From Clostridia bacterium (GTDB lineage: Bacteria; Bacillota; Clostridia; Lutisporales; Lutisporaceae), in NCBI GenBank assembly GCA_029256325.1, contig JAQSYD010000012.1, positions 1 to 32,885 of the forward strand: a stretch of 32,885 nucleotides of DNA, in the 5' to 3' direction. A program made the position numbers and the translations under genes. The notes under the pieces are model-generated. The model was given only the letters and a program-made list of their open reading frames with translations. It was not told where the DNA came from and did not search any database. Numbering within the stretch: the stretch's first letter is position 1; every line of letters begins with the position of its first letter. Positions 1-7,307 of the stretch are shown here, in pieces.

Positions 1-636
1 GTCCCAAACGGTTTCGATATCTTGATTTGAAGCATAGATTTCAAAGCCGTCTTCTCCGGTATAACCAGTTCTGGATATTAGGCATTTAACGCCTGCAACT
101 ACCACATCTCTTTGACAATAGAAAAACTTGACGTTGTCAAGATTTGTATCTGTAAGCTTCTGCAATATTTCCTGTGCTTTTGGACCCTGTAAAGCAACCT
201 CAGAAACCTCTTCTGATACATTCTTCAACTCTACATTGTAGTTATTCTTATTATCAAGCATCCATTGATAATCCTTCTCTACATTGCTGGCATTTATAAC
301 AAGATAGAAGAACTCATTGTTGAACTTGTAAACTAAAAGATCATCTACAGTACCTCCGTCTGGATAGCACATTAATGCATACATTACTTGATTATCCTGC
401 ATTGTGGATACGTCATTGGTTACAAGGTTTTGAACAAAGTCAAAAGCCTGAGGACCCTTAACCTCTACCTCGCCCATATGTGACACGTCAAATAACCCTG
501 CGTTGTTTCTTACTGCTTCATGTTCTGGGATAATGCCCTCATACTGAACTGGTAATGCCCAGCCTGCAAAATCAATTACTTTTCCTTCGCAGCGTTGGTG
601 TGCATTAAATAGAGCTGTTTTTTTACAATTATCCAT
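1..636 (-). CDS. gcvT: Aminomethyltransferase (glycine cleavage T protein), 5' part, runs off the left edge
   Basis: Encodes the first 212 residues of the folate-dependent T protein of the glycine cleavage/synthase system. This cytoplasmic enzyme releases ammonia from the aminomethyl-lipoyl H protein and forms methylene-tetrahydrofolate. The translated minus strand begins MDNCKKTALF and shows the family landmarks DFAGWALPVQY, AVRNNAGLFDVSHMGE and TGYTGEDGFEIY. The family is about 360 residues long, so the C-terminal 40 percent lies outside the window. The ATG at 636 has an AGGAGG-type site just upstream (641-652 on the complement). The gene sits behind a tandem glycine riboswitch, so expression should rise with glycine. 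Nearby lipA and lplA could supply lipoate to the H protein, and sdaAB/sdaAA concern the linked serine pool. The identification is secure; only the C-terminus is unseen. Confidence 0.96.
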   Translation of the reverse strand, partial: MDNCKKTALFNAHQRCEGKVIDFAGWALPVQYEGIIPEHEAVRNNAGLFDVSHMGEVEVKGPQAFDFVQNLVTNDVSTMQDNQVMYALMCYPDGGTVDDLLVYKFNNEFFYLVINASNVEKDYQWMLDNKNNYNVELKNVSEEVSEVALQGPKAQEILQKLTDTNLDNVKFFYCQRDVVVAGVKCLISRTGYTGEDGFEIYASNQDIETVWD

Positions 637-698
637 TTTTTTCCTCCTTTCGATAATTCAAAAGATTTTTATAAGAAATTTAAGCTATAAGATAAAAA

Positions 699-745
699 AG
701 AGGTATAAGATAGCATACCTATTCTAGGAGCCATATTATACCTCT
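699..745 (-). terminator. Riboswitch-controlled intrinsic terminator before gcvT
   Basis: On the minus strand a 10-bp perfect stem (736-745 with 699-708) is followed directly by a run of T. The 5' arm shares CAGAG (742-746 on the complement) with the 3' strand of P1 of the second glycine aptamer. Closing P1 in the glycine-bound form should therefore prevent terminator formation. That predicts an ON switch. The overlap is seen directly; the switching is inferred from the known family mechanism. Confidence 0.85.
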
Positions 746-930
746 GTTTATTTACCTGAGAGTTTCACACGAGAAGTGTTTTCTCCGTCGGTGCTTAAAG
801 CTTTTCAGAGTTCCATCGAATAACGATACTTTTGCCTGAAAGTTTCTCCGAAAATTGGCATTTTACAGATTGCTCCTTCGGCTCTTGGAGAACTGAAATT
901 TCAACATCTCCAAGCATCTCCCGTCATTTT
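742..930 (-). promoter_or_regulatory. Tandem glycine riboswitch (two aptamers)
   Basis: Read on the minus strand, the leader of gcvT holds two glycine aptamers. The first runs from about 930 to 825 and includes the core GCCGAAGGAGCAA and CTTTCAGGCAAAAG. The second runs from 810 to 742, with CTCTG opening P1, ACCGACGGAGAAA, AACTCTCAGGTAAA and CAGAG closing P1. These are the conserved pieces of Rfam-type glycine riboswitches upstream of gcvT in Firmicutes. The expression platform is the terminator at 699-745. The outer limit of aptamer 1 is approximate. Confidence 0.95.
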
Positions 931-959
931 CATTTGGGTATTCAATTATTTTAATAAAT

Positions 960-989
960 AGTATATCCTAATTTGTAATATTATCACAA
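960..989 (-). promoter_or_regulatory. Candidate promoter for the gcvT riboswitch transcript
   Basis: On the minus strand TTGTGA (984-989) and TATACT (960-965) are separated by 18 bp, about 30 bp before the first aptamer. Spacing and position fit a housekeeping sigma promoter. It was chosen by eye in AT-rich DNA. Confidence 0.5.
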
Positions 990-1102
990 TATTTGCTTAA
1001 AATCAATCCATTGTTGTAGCATAAATGGCATTCTAACGGGGATTAAATAGATAACTTTTTAACAATTTACTTATGTAAATTTATGAAATAATGAGTGACT
1101 TA

Positions 1103-1131
1103 TTGACAGTCGACTAGCTCTAAATTAATAT
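1103..1131 (+). promoter_or_regulatory. Promoter for sdaAB-sdaAA
   Basis: TTGACA (1103-1108), a 17-bp spacer and TAATAT (1126-1131) form a strong housekeeping-type promoter. It would give a leader of about 200 nucleotides before sdaAB. That leader contains a hairpin around 1247-1270 (TTCCA...TGGAA with GTG/CAC inside). I recognise no known riboswitch or T-box in it. Confidence 0.6.
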
Positions 1132-1343
1132 TAAAACAATTGGCATAATAATTAAGGAAGCTATGTTAAAGTAATATGTTGGTATCTATAGAAATCCCTC
1201 TGAATGTAATGAAGAATTTTGTAAAGGTCATGAGACACTTTGAGATTTTCCAGGGGTGCTGCACGTGGAAGGATATCAGCACTATACTTTAATATCACTA
1301 AATAGAGAAGTATTCTATTATAATTCGGCATAGGAGGAATATG

Positions 1344-2015
1344 ATGAGTAATGTTAGTATTTTTGAAATAATGGGGCCTGTTATGATTGGACCGTCCAGT
1401 TCACATACAGCTGGTGCTGAAAAGCTCGGCAAAGCCGCCAGCAGTATATGTGATGAAGACTTTGATGCAGTAGATTTTTATCTTCACGGCTCCTTTGCCA
1501 AAACCTATAAGGGACATGGAACTGATAAAGCTCTGGTTGCAGGGATTTTAGGCATGAGTGCAGATGATGAACGCCTGCGTGACTCATTGAAGCTTGCAGA
1601 ACAAAAGGGTATAAAAGTAGATTTCATAGAGACTGATCTGGGAGAAGTTCACCCGAATACGGTCAAAATAGTGATTAAAAATAAGGATATCGTGTTGCTG
1701 ACTCTTGTGGGTTCCTCCATCGGAGGAGGAAATATCATGATTAATGAAGTTGACGGCAGTGCATTGGAAATAAGCGGTCAATACCCAGTAATTATTGCAA
1801 CCTATAGTGATGTTCGTGGAATGATAAGCAAAATTACAGGAGCCATAGCTAGAAATGAAGTGAACATTGCGACTCTTCGAGTCAGCAGATCCAGTAAGGG
1901 AGAAGTAGCAACAACTGTGATTGAGACAGATAATGCTGCTCCTGAAAGTATTGTGGATGAAATTTTGCAAATTGAGAATGTTATTTCAGTAAGAGTACTA
2001 AATGCGATTGTTTAA
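1344..2015 (+). CDS. sdaAB: L-serine dehydratase, iron-sulfur-dependent, beta subunit
   Basis: Beta chain of the two-subunit [4Fe-4S] L-serine ammonia-lyase, which converts serine to pyruvate and ammonia in the cytoplasm. The N-terminal part shows the family signature MGPVMIGPSSSHTAGA. The last 75 or so residues form an ACT domain (YPVIIATYSDVRGMISKITG onward), typical of this subunit. The length of 223 residues is normal for Firmicutes. Two ATGs lie next to each other (1341 and 1344). The AGGAGG at 1332-1337 is 3 nt from the first and 6 nt from the second, so 1344 is preferred. sdaAA follows 20 nt downstream in the same operon. The pair would feed serine carbon to pyruvate and opposes glycine-to-serine flow through gcvT. 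Confidence 0.95.
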   Translation: MSNVSIFEIMGPVMIGPSSSHTAGAEKLGKAASSICDEDFDAVDFYLHGSFAKTYKGHGTDKALVAGILGMSADDERLRDSLKLAEQKGIKVDFIETDLGEVHPNTVKIVIKNKDIVLLTLVGSSIGGGNIMINEVDGSALEISGQYPVIIATYSDVRGMISKITGAIARNEVNIATLRVSRSSKGEVATTVIETDNAAPESIVDEILQIENVISVRVLNAIV

Positions 2016-2035
2016 CGAAAGAAACGGAGGTAATT

Positions 2036-2911
2036 ATGTATAACAAAGCATACGAATTAATAAATGAAACAAAAGAAAACAATTGTAGGATAAGCGACAT
2101 CGTGCTTCGAAATGAGTGCAAGCTTATGGAATGCAGCGAAGAAGACGTTCGCAGCAAAATAAGAAAAGTATTGCAAGTAATGAAGGATGCAGCACAAAGT
2201 GGTATTGATAAAGAGACTAGATCCGTAAGTGGCCTTATAGGCGGCAATGCTGTAAAAGCAGATCAGTACAGAAAAATGAACAGAACGGTATGTGGAGATG
2301 TTGTAAACAGGGCTATAGCCAGAGCATTGTCAACCTCCGAAGTGAATGCATCAATGGGAAGGATCGCGGCTATGCCGACTGCGGGAGCTTCGGGCATCGT
2401 GCCGGCGGCAGTAATCACAGCAGCAGAGACTATAGATGCAGATGAAGAGGCGATCATTGATGCATTGCTAACTGCGTCCGGAGTAGGTCAGCTTATCAAG
2501 AAAAATGCAACGATATCAGGAGCTGAGGGTGGTTGTCAAGCAGAGTGTGGAGCTGGAGCAGCAATGGCTGCAGCGGCAATCGTTGAGCTGTATGGTGGTA
2601 CACCTGAAATGGCATTGGATGCAGGGGCAATTGCTTTAAAGAGCATACTTGGCTTGGTTTGTGATCCTGTAGCGGGCTTGGTAGAGGTGCCGTGCTCTAA
2701 GAGAAATGCAACTGGCGTGGTAAATGCTATGGCTTGTGCAGATATGGCTTTGGCAGGTATTAAAAGTATGATTCCCTTTGATGAAGTGGTAGATGCGATG
2801 TATAAAATAGGCAAGGCAATGCCTGCTGCCTTGAGAGAAACCTCCATGGGTGGGCTGGCAACTACACCTACGGGAGAAACATTAAGATGCAGGTTGATTG
2901 GCAAGCAATAA
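2036..2911 (+). CDS. sdaAA: L-serine dehydratase, iron-sulfur-dependent, alpha subunit
   Basis: Catalytic alpha chain (291 residues) of L-serine dehydratase. Cysteines able to ligate the [4Fe-4S] cluster are seen in GGCQAECGAG (C167, C171), VCDPVAG (C209) and VEVPCSKRN (C220). The glycine/alanine-rich stretch MPTAGASGIVPAA (about 113-125) is also conserved in the family. GGAGG at 2026-2030 precedes the ATG. It is the second gene of the sdaAB-sdaAA operon. No terminator is obvious directly after it; the next 430 bp hold a pseudogene. Confidence 0.96.
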   Translation: MYNKAYELINETKENNCRISDIVLRNECKLMECSEEDVRSKIRKVLQVMKDAAQSGIDKETRSVSGLIGGNAVKADQYRKMNRTVCGDVVNRAIARALSTSEVNASMGRIAAMPTAGASGIVPAAVITAAETIDADEEAIIDALLTASGVGQLIKKNATISGAEGGCQAECGAGAAMAAAAIVELYGGTPEMALDAGAIALKSILGLVCDPVAGLVEVPCSKRNATGVVNAMACADMALAGIKSMIPFDEVVDAMYKIGKAMPAALRETSMGGLATTPTGETLRCRLIGKQ

Positions 2912-3115
2912 ATTGATTATGAAATGAAAGTAAAGAAAATATAGCAATATTTATATATACCACAAACACTTTGCCTAAGGAATAATTTGATGTAGCAAAG
3001 CTTCAGAGACCCAAGAGGAATCCCTCCGAAGAAGCTTGCTTTGTCGCACTACGGAGCTACAGCCCACAAAGTAAGGTTCTGATGCTGTTGAAGCTGACAG
3101 AAAGCAAAGAATATA
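2912..3115. other. Intergenic stretch with possible folded segment
   Basis: No gene seen. Complementary segments TGTAGC (2991-2996) and GCTACA (3056-3061), with CAAAGC...GCTTTG and CTTC...GAAG between them, could fold into an imperfect hairpin. There is no T-run after it. The 11-mer TGCTGTTGAAG occurs here (about 3083) and again at about 3160, inside the lplA relic. No assignment. Confidence 0.35.
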
Positions 3116-3343
3116 TTGCTATATATCAGAAATGAAAGTACAAGCCCGCATTTGAATTATGCTGTTGAAGTGTGTTTTATGAAAAACTAAGAAGAGGAAT
3201 GTTATATTTTATGGAGAAATACTCTGTGTATATGGATAGGTGCAATTCAATATGTCCTATCACAGTATGATATCAGTAAGCATATTGCAAATACAGACAT
3301 TGACGATATAATCAGTGGTCTTTTTTTCGAACGGAGGAGCTAA
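3116..3343 (+). pseudogene. Lipoate-protein ligase relic: both ends kept, middle deleted
   Basis: One reading frame from TTG 3116 to TAA 3341-3343 gives an N-terminal piece and then a C-terminal piece of a lipoate-protein ligase closely related to the intact gene at 4235. LLYIRNE, NYAVE, EEECYILWRN and LCIWIG align with residues 1-42 of the intact protein (MLYIQND, NQAVE, DEECFMLWRN, CVFIG). AIQYVLSQYD and [18 protein letters not shown] align with its last 28 residues. Everything between, about 255 residues including the RRYSGGG lipoate-adenylate site, is missing. An in-frame TAA also lies at 3188-3190. It is therefore a double-disabled paralogue. Its end carries the GGAGG used by lipA, which suggests the ancestral order lplA-lipA-lplA with translational coupling. 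Confidence 0.9.
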
Positions 3344-3345
3344 GC

Positions 3346-4200
3346 ATGTATACAAAAAAACCAGAATGGTTACGAAGAAGGATACAAGGAAGCCATGTTT
3401 CCAGCGAAGTAAATCATATACTAGAGGAGCTGTCACTAAATACTGTTTGTAAGGAAGCCAATTGTCCTAACAAGATGGAATGTTTCAATAGAAGTACAGC
3501 AACCTTTATGATATTGGGCAATGTTTGCACCAGAAATTGTACTTTTTGCAATGTTACCAAGGGAGAACCACAAACTGTGGACAAGGAGGAGCCGCGGAAG
3601 GTGGCTATGGCAGTTTCGAAGTTAAAACTTAAGCATGCCGTGATTACCTCTGTCACTCGTGATGATTTACAGGACGGCGGGGCAGAACATTTTGCTGAGG
3701 TGGTACGAGAAATTCAAAAGCTTCCACAGAAGGTTACGGTAGAAGTCCTAATTCCGGATTTTAATGGTGATGAGGCTGCCCTGGACAAGGTTATAGCTGC
3801 AAAGCCTGATATTATAAATCACAATGTTGAAACAGTTCCAGAACTTTATGACCGGGTCAGACCCATGGCCATCTATGAACGTTCCTTGGAACTGCTGAAA
3901 AATGTAAAGGAGAAGAGCAGCGGAATATTAACCAAGTCCGGTATAATGCTAGGCTTGGGGGAATCGGAAGAATCAGTTGTAAAGGTTATGCAGGAGCTTA
4001 GGGCTGTAGGTTGTGATATCATAACTATCGGGCAATATCTGGCTCCCTCCAGTAAACATCATCCTGTTGTGGAATATGTACATCCGGATATATTTGAAAA
4101 GTATAAGGAAATTGGAATAGCCTTAGGCTTCAAAAATGTTGTATCTGCACCTCTTGTGAGAAGCTCTTATCATGCAGATGAGGTTCTTTCGGGAGAATAA
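3346..4200 (+). CDS. lipA: Lipoyl synthase
   Basis: Radical-SAM enzyme that inserts two sulfurs into protein-bound octanoate to form lipoyl groups. The auxiliary cluster cysteines are seen as [12 protein letters not shown] (C35, C40, C46). The SAM cluster motif CTRNCTFC is at C61, C65 and C68. The C-terminal RSSY motif that ligates the auxiliary cluster is present (VRSSYHA). The length of 284 residues is normal. GGAGG at 3333-3337 lies inside the end of the lplA relic. lplA follows after 34 nt. The likely acceptor is GcvH of the glycine cleavage/synthase system, since no 2-oxoacid dehydrogenase genes are in view. Confidence 0.97.
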   Translation: MYTKKPEWLRRRIQGSHVSSEVNHILEELSLNTVCKEANCPNKMECFNRSTATFMILGNVCTRNCTFCNVTKGEPQTVDKEEPRKVAMAVSKLKLKHAVITSVTRDDLQDGGAEHFAEVVREIQKLPQKVTVEVLIPDFNGDEAALDKVIAAKPDIINHNVETVPELYDRVRPMAIYERSLELLKNVKEKSSGILTKSGIMLGLGESEESVVKVMQELRAVGCDIITIGQYLAPSSKHHPVVEYVHPDIFEKYKEIGIALGFKNVVSAPLVRSSYHADEVLSGE

Positions 4201-4234
4201 GGCAAACAAAGTCTAATAGTAAAGGAGAATGAGA

Positions 4235-5215
4235 ATGCTTTATATACAAAATGATTTCACAAACTCATATTTCAATCAGGCCGTAGAAGAATACTTTCTG
4301 AAAAACACCGATGAAGAATGCTTCATGCTTTGGAGAAATGAGCCCTGTGTATTTATTGGCAAGAACCAAAATGCCATGGCTGAAATCAATATTGATTATG
4401 TAAAAGAAAACAATGTCAGAGTAAATAGAAGATATTCAGGGGGCGGAGCAGTTTTTCACGACTTGGGGAATATAAACTTTACTTTCTTGACAAACAAGGT
4501 AGAAAATCAAGGCATAGATTTTAAGAAATTTACGCTGCCTATTATCAATGCTTTAAGAGAATTGGGAATTAATGCAGAGTTCTCCGGCAGAAATGATATT
4601 ACAATAGAGGGCAAGAAATTTTCTGGTAATGCTCAATATTATTGGAAAAATAGAGTGCTGCACCACGGAACTTTATTATTTTCTGGAAATCTTAGCAATC
4701 TGACAGCTGCGCTCAATCCAAAACCTATAAAATTTGAAGATAAGGGTGTAAAATCAGTTGCCAGTAGAGTGACGAACATCAGTGAGCATCTGCCGAAGCC
4801 CATGACAGTCTTAGAATTTAGGGATTTCCTGCAGACACATTTCATGAAAATCAATAGCATAGATAAGGTTTATGAAATGAGTGAAGAAGAGACTTGTGCC
4901 ATACAGAAGCTGGTTGATGAAAAATATACCACATGGGAATGGATTTATGGCAATTCGCCAAAGTACAGTTTTGACAACACAAAGAGGTTTGCCGGCGGAA
5001 CTGTGGAATTCAATATGGAAGTTGAAAAAGGAATTATAAATGCCATAAGGATCTATGGAGATTTCTTTGGTGAAAGAGATGTAAATGAGCTGGAGGCAGC
5101 ACTTACGGGAGTAAAACATGCTGAAGCAGATGTTATTAAAGCCTTGGAAGGCTTTGAAATAGGCAAATACATAGCAAATGTAACCTTAGAGGATATATTA
5201 AGCGGTTTATTTTAA
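4235..5215 (+). CDS. lplA: Lipoate-protein ligase A
   Basis: Attaches lipoate (or octanoate) to acceptor lysines through an acyl-AMP intermediate. The BPL/LPL catalytic domain shows RRYSGGGAVFHD (about 65-76) and the catalytic-lysine region EGKKFSGNAQ. The C-terminal accessory domain ends in KYIANVTLEDILSGLF. An upstream ATG at 4229 lies only 1 nt from the AAAGGAG at 4221-4227. The ATG at 4235 has a 7-nt spacing and also matches the start of the relic copy (LLYIRN), so 4235 is used, giving 326 residues. It is co-directional with lipA and with the selenoprotein gene that begins 31 nt downstream, probably one operon. Confidence 0.95.
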   Translation: MLYIQNDFTNSYFNQAVEEYFLKNTDEECFMLWRNEPCVFIGKNQNAMAEINIDYVKENNVRVNRRYSGGGAVFHDLGNINFTFLTNKVENQGIDFKKFTLPIINALRELGINAEFSGRNDITIEGKKFSGNAQYYWKNRVLHHGTLLFSGNLSNLTAALNPKPIKFEDKGVKSVASRVTNISEHLPKPMTVLEFRDFLQTHFMKINSIDKVYEMSEEETCAIQKLVDEKYTTWEWIYGNSPKYSFDNTKRFAGGTVEFNMEVEKGIINAIRIYGDFFGERDVNELEAALTGVKHAEADVIKALEGFEIGKYIANVTLEDILSGLF

Positions 5216-5246
5216 CAAGAACAAATAATTATTTGGAGGGATCATT

Positions 5247-5513
5247 GTGAAAAAGGTTATTATTTATGGAAGTCATCATTGACCTGGATGTGTTGAGCTG
5301 AAAGAGGTTCTTTCAGAAAAAGGAATTAAGTTTGCGTACTTTGATATTAGCTTGGACTTTGGTGCGTTGAAAAGATTTCTTAAGATAAGGGATACCAATC
5401 CTCTATACATTCCGGTAAAAGAAGCGGGAAGAGTAGGAATACCAACTGTATTAATAGATGATGAAGTCTTATTGGGATTAGAGGACGATAAAATTGAAGA
5501 ATTGATGAAATAG
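5247..5513 (+). CDS. Selenocysteine-containing glutaredoxin-like protein (UGA at codon 12 read as Sec)
   Basis: A frame from GTG 5247 to TAG 5511-5513 gives 88 residues if TGA 5280-5282 is read as selenocysteine. It begins VKKVIIYGSHH-U-PGC, so the redox motif is U12-Pro-Gly-C15 in place of CxxC. RVGIPTVLIDDEVLLGL supplies the cis-Pro strand of a thioredoxin/glutaredoxin fold. Immediately after the UGA is a bacterial SECIS-like hairpin: CTGAAAG (5298-5304), loop AGGTT (5305-5309), CTTTCAG (5310-5316). The loop lies about 23 nt past the UGA and resembles the AGGU loop of known bSECIS elements. GGAGGG (5235-5240) is 6 nt from the GTG. The reading frame stays open on both sides of the UGA, and a terminator follows the stop. 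It probably reduces disulfides or selenium/peroxide-type substrates; the exact partner is unknown. It needs SelA/B/C/D encoded elsewhere. Confidence 0.88.
5298..5316 (+). promoter_or_regulatory. Bacterial SECIS-like hairpin
   Basis: A 7-bp perfect stem with a 5-nt AGGTT loop lies inside the coding sequence, 15 nt after the UGA codon. This is the position and loop type used by SelB in bacteria. The fold is seen in the sequence; SelB binding is inferred. Confidence 0.75.
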
Positions 5514-5540
5514 AGCTGCATTTGCAGCTCTTATTTTTTA
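5512..5540 (+). terminator. Intrinsic terminator of the lipA-lplA-selenoprotein operon
   Basis: AGAGCTGCA (5512-5520), a TTT loop and GCAGCTCT, followed by TATTTTTTATT. The hairpin overlaps the TAG stop of the selenoprotein gene. It supports the view that transcription ends after the reconstructed frame. Confidence 0.85.
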
Positions 5541-5559
5541 TTATAACAAGATTTATTGA

Positions 5560-5705
5560 AAGTTTTTTGCACCTGTTGCAAAAAACCTACCCAAGGCGTT
5601 TCAACGAGGCAGGGGAATATATGCCCACCTCCTGTTGCGGAAATCGGAACCCGCCACTTATAGAAGTGGGGGACATATTTTTGCCTCGTTATAAATATTT
5701 TCCTT
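5560..5705. other. Structured palindromic region, possibly an IS200/IS605-type end remnant
   Basis: A perfect 9-bp inverted repeat (AACGAGGCA 5603-5611, TGCCTCGTT 5682-5690) encloses AATATATG/CATATTT and a strong hairpin CCACTT-ATAG-AAGTGG (5654-5669). A smaller hairpin TGCACCTGTTGCA lies at about 5569. The central AACCCGCCACTTATAGAAGTGGG resembles the subterminal hairpin at right ends of IS200/IS605 elements (the omega-RNA scaffold). No tnpA or tnpB is nearby. It could instead be an untranslated leader RNA for the DUF1858 gene. A short open frame through it (5522-5713) looks accidental. Confidence 0.45.
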
Positions 5706-5773
5706 TCACGTAAATAATAATAAGTAATATATCGACATAAACATGAAACAAATATAATATGGCGGTGAAATGT

Positions 5774-6001
5774 ATGGATAAACAGATAGACCTTAATAAA
5801 AGCGTATATGAGCTTTGCAGTCAGTATCCTGAGGTTATTCAGATTATGCAGGAAATAGGCTTCAAGGACATAGCAAATCCGGCTATGTTGAATACAGCAG
5901 GCCGCTTTATGACAATTGCCAAGGGTGCAGCAATGAAGAACATCGATATGGATATGATTCGGGAAGCATTTTCAGCCAAGGGTTTTAAGGTGAACGTTTA
6001 G
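5774..6001 (+). CDS. DUF1858 domain protein
   Basis: A 75-residue single-domain protein (MDKQIDLNKSVYELC...) that matches the DUF1858 pattern: a short helical module with N-terminal ID-KSVYEL, then YPEVIQIMQEIGF and GRFMTIAKGA. Such modules occur alone or fused to hybrid-cluster or DUF438 proteins; their biochemical role is not established. An upstream in-frame ATG at 5759 is possible. ATG 5774 has GGCGGTG at 5761-5767 with good spacing and matches the usual family start. The DUF438/hemerythrin/PAS gene follows after 45 nt, the pairing commonly found in anaerobes. Confidence 0.8.
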   Translation: MDKQIDLNKSVYELCSQYPEVIQIMQEIGFKDIANPAMLNTAGRFMTIAKGAAMKNIDMDMIREAFSAKGFKVNV

Positions 6002-6046
6002 TCTTTTCTGATAAATGAGCTATAGATAAAAAAAGGAGGGAATCCC

Positions 6047-7273
6047 ATGAGCGAAATAATAAACAACAGGGAGTATCGACAAAAGGTGCTAAAGGAGCTT
6101 ATTAAACAGCTTCATGAAGGAAAGGACCCGGAAGAAGTAAAAAGAAAGTTCCAAGAGGTTTTTGAAGGTGTCGCAGCGAAAGAAATTTCAGATTTGGAAC
6201 AAAGCCTCATCGCAGAAGGTATGCCTGTAGAGGAGATACAAAGTCTATGTGATGTGCATGCATCTGTTTTTAAAGGCTCAATAGAAGAAATACATAAGGA
6301 TGAATTTACAGGTGAGACGCCGGAAGATACGCCAGGTCATCCGATACATACCTTTAAGCTGGAAAACAGAGAGCTGGAGAAGCTGATAAATGATTCGATC
6401 CTGCGTAATCTGGAAGCCTATAAAGGAAATGCCACTGCAGACAGCAAGAACAAACTATTGGCTGATTTAAATGCATTGTTGGATATAGATAAGCATTACA
6501 GCCGCAAAGAAAATCTGCTTTTCCCATATCTTGAGAAGTATGGTGTAACAGCACCTCCAAAGGTTATGTGGGGAGTAGATGACGAAATCAGAGCAGACCT
6601 TAAGGCAGCTAAGGCCAAACTTCAAGGGGACGCAGCCGATTCAGCAGCGGCAATACAGGAAGCAGTTCATAAGATAAATGAAATGATATTTAAGGAAGAT
6701 AATATACTGTTTCCTATGGCTTTAGATACATTGACAGAGGATGAATGGTTCAATATTGCGGAAGAAAGCGATGAAATAGGTTTTTGCTTAACGCAGCCTG
6801 CGGGCTATTGGAAACCACTAAGAGCCAATGTAGGGGATAAGTCCAAGGAACAGAGTCTTCAGCCAAATGGCAGCATAAGGTTTGATACAGGGATATTGTC
6901 AGTGAAGGAGATAAACGGACTACTAAATACGATACCTATAGATATTACCTTTATTGACAAGGATAATGTAGTTAAATATTTTACTTTGGGCAAAGAACGT
7001 ATATTTGCCAGAACTAAAGCTATTATAGGAAGGAATGTTTCCAACTGCCATCCCCCTGCCAGTGTTCATATTGTAGAGGAAATGGTGGAGGACTTCAAAG
7101 CGGGGCGTAAGGATCATGAGGATTTCTGGATCAAGATGGGACAGATGTATGTATACATAAGATATTTTGCTGTAAGAGATGAAACTGGGGAATATATCGG
7201 TACGATGGAAGTAACGCAGAATATTGCACCTATACAAGCAATTGAAGGTGAAAAAAGACTGGTAACTGAATAA
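6047..7273 (+). CDS. DUF438 / hemerythrin HHE / PAS domain protein
   Basis: A 408-residue soluble protein with three parts. Residues 5-75 are a DUF438 domain (LKELIKQLHEGKDPEEVKRKF...). Residues about 95-230 form a hemerythrin-like HHE four-helix bundle with candidate metal ligands in HPIHTF, DKHYSRKENLLFP and KEDNILFP. Residues about 290-400 are a PAS domain (ITFIDKDNVVKYF through IGTMEVTQNI). HHE domains bind a di-iron centre that responds to oxygen or nitric oxide, and PAS domains bind small ligands or haem, so a redox/NO sensing or scavenging role is plausible but unproven. There is no output domain or membrane segment. AAGGAGGG precedes the ATG. It is co-directional with the DUF1858 gene. 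Confidence 0.88.
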   Translation: MSEIINNREYRQKVLKELIKQLHEGKDPEEVKRKFQEVFEGVAAKEISDLEQSLIAEGMPVEEIQSLCDVHASVFKGSIEEIHKDEFTGETPEDTPGHPIHTFKLENRELEKLINDSILRNLEAYKGNATADSKNKLLADLNALLDIDKHYSRKENLLFPYLEKYGVTAPPKVMWGVDDEIRADLKAAKAKLQGDAADSAAAIQEAVHKINEMIFKEDNILFPMALDTLTEDEWFNIAEESDEIGFCLTQPAGYWKPLRANVGDKSKEQSLQPNGSIRFDTGILSVKEINGLLNTIPIDITFIDKDNVVKYFTLGKERIFARTKAIIGRNVSNCHPPASVHIVEEMVEDFKAGRKDHEDFWIKMGQMYVYIRYFAVRDETGEYIGTMEVTQNIAPIQAIEGEKRLVTE

Positions 7274-7276
7274 AGT

Positions 7277-7306
7277 AGGGGCTGGTTTCCATGCCAGCCC
7301 TTCATC
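7277..7306. terminator. Bidirectional terminator hairpin between convergent genes
   Basis: AGGGGCTGG (7277-7285) pairs with CCAGCCCT (7294-7301) across an 8-nt loop, between the ends of the DUF438 gene and the convergent ytaF-like gene. The T-richness on either side is modest. Confidence 0.7.
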
Positions 7307-7307
7307 T

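Noticed and set aside
1200-1300. T-box leader before sdaAB
   Set aside because: The segment AGGGGTGCTGCACGTGG is only superficially like the T-box antiterminator; no specifier stem or terminator is visible.
5280-5282. TGA as a nonsense mutation in a glutaredoxin gene
   Set aside because: It falls exactly at the redox-active position, is the only lesion in the frame and is followed by a SECIS-like hairpin; a random mutation would rarely meet all three.
5276-5521. 81-codon minus-strand open frame
   Set aside because: It is the antisense shadow of the selenocysteine gene, whose thioredoxin-fold features, ribosome site and SECIS-like hairpin are on the plus strand.
5522-5713. 63-codon open frame on the plus strand after the selenoprotein gene
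   Set aside because: It runs through the terminator T-run and the palindromic region, has no ribosome site and an implausible composition.
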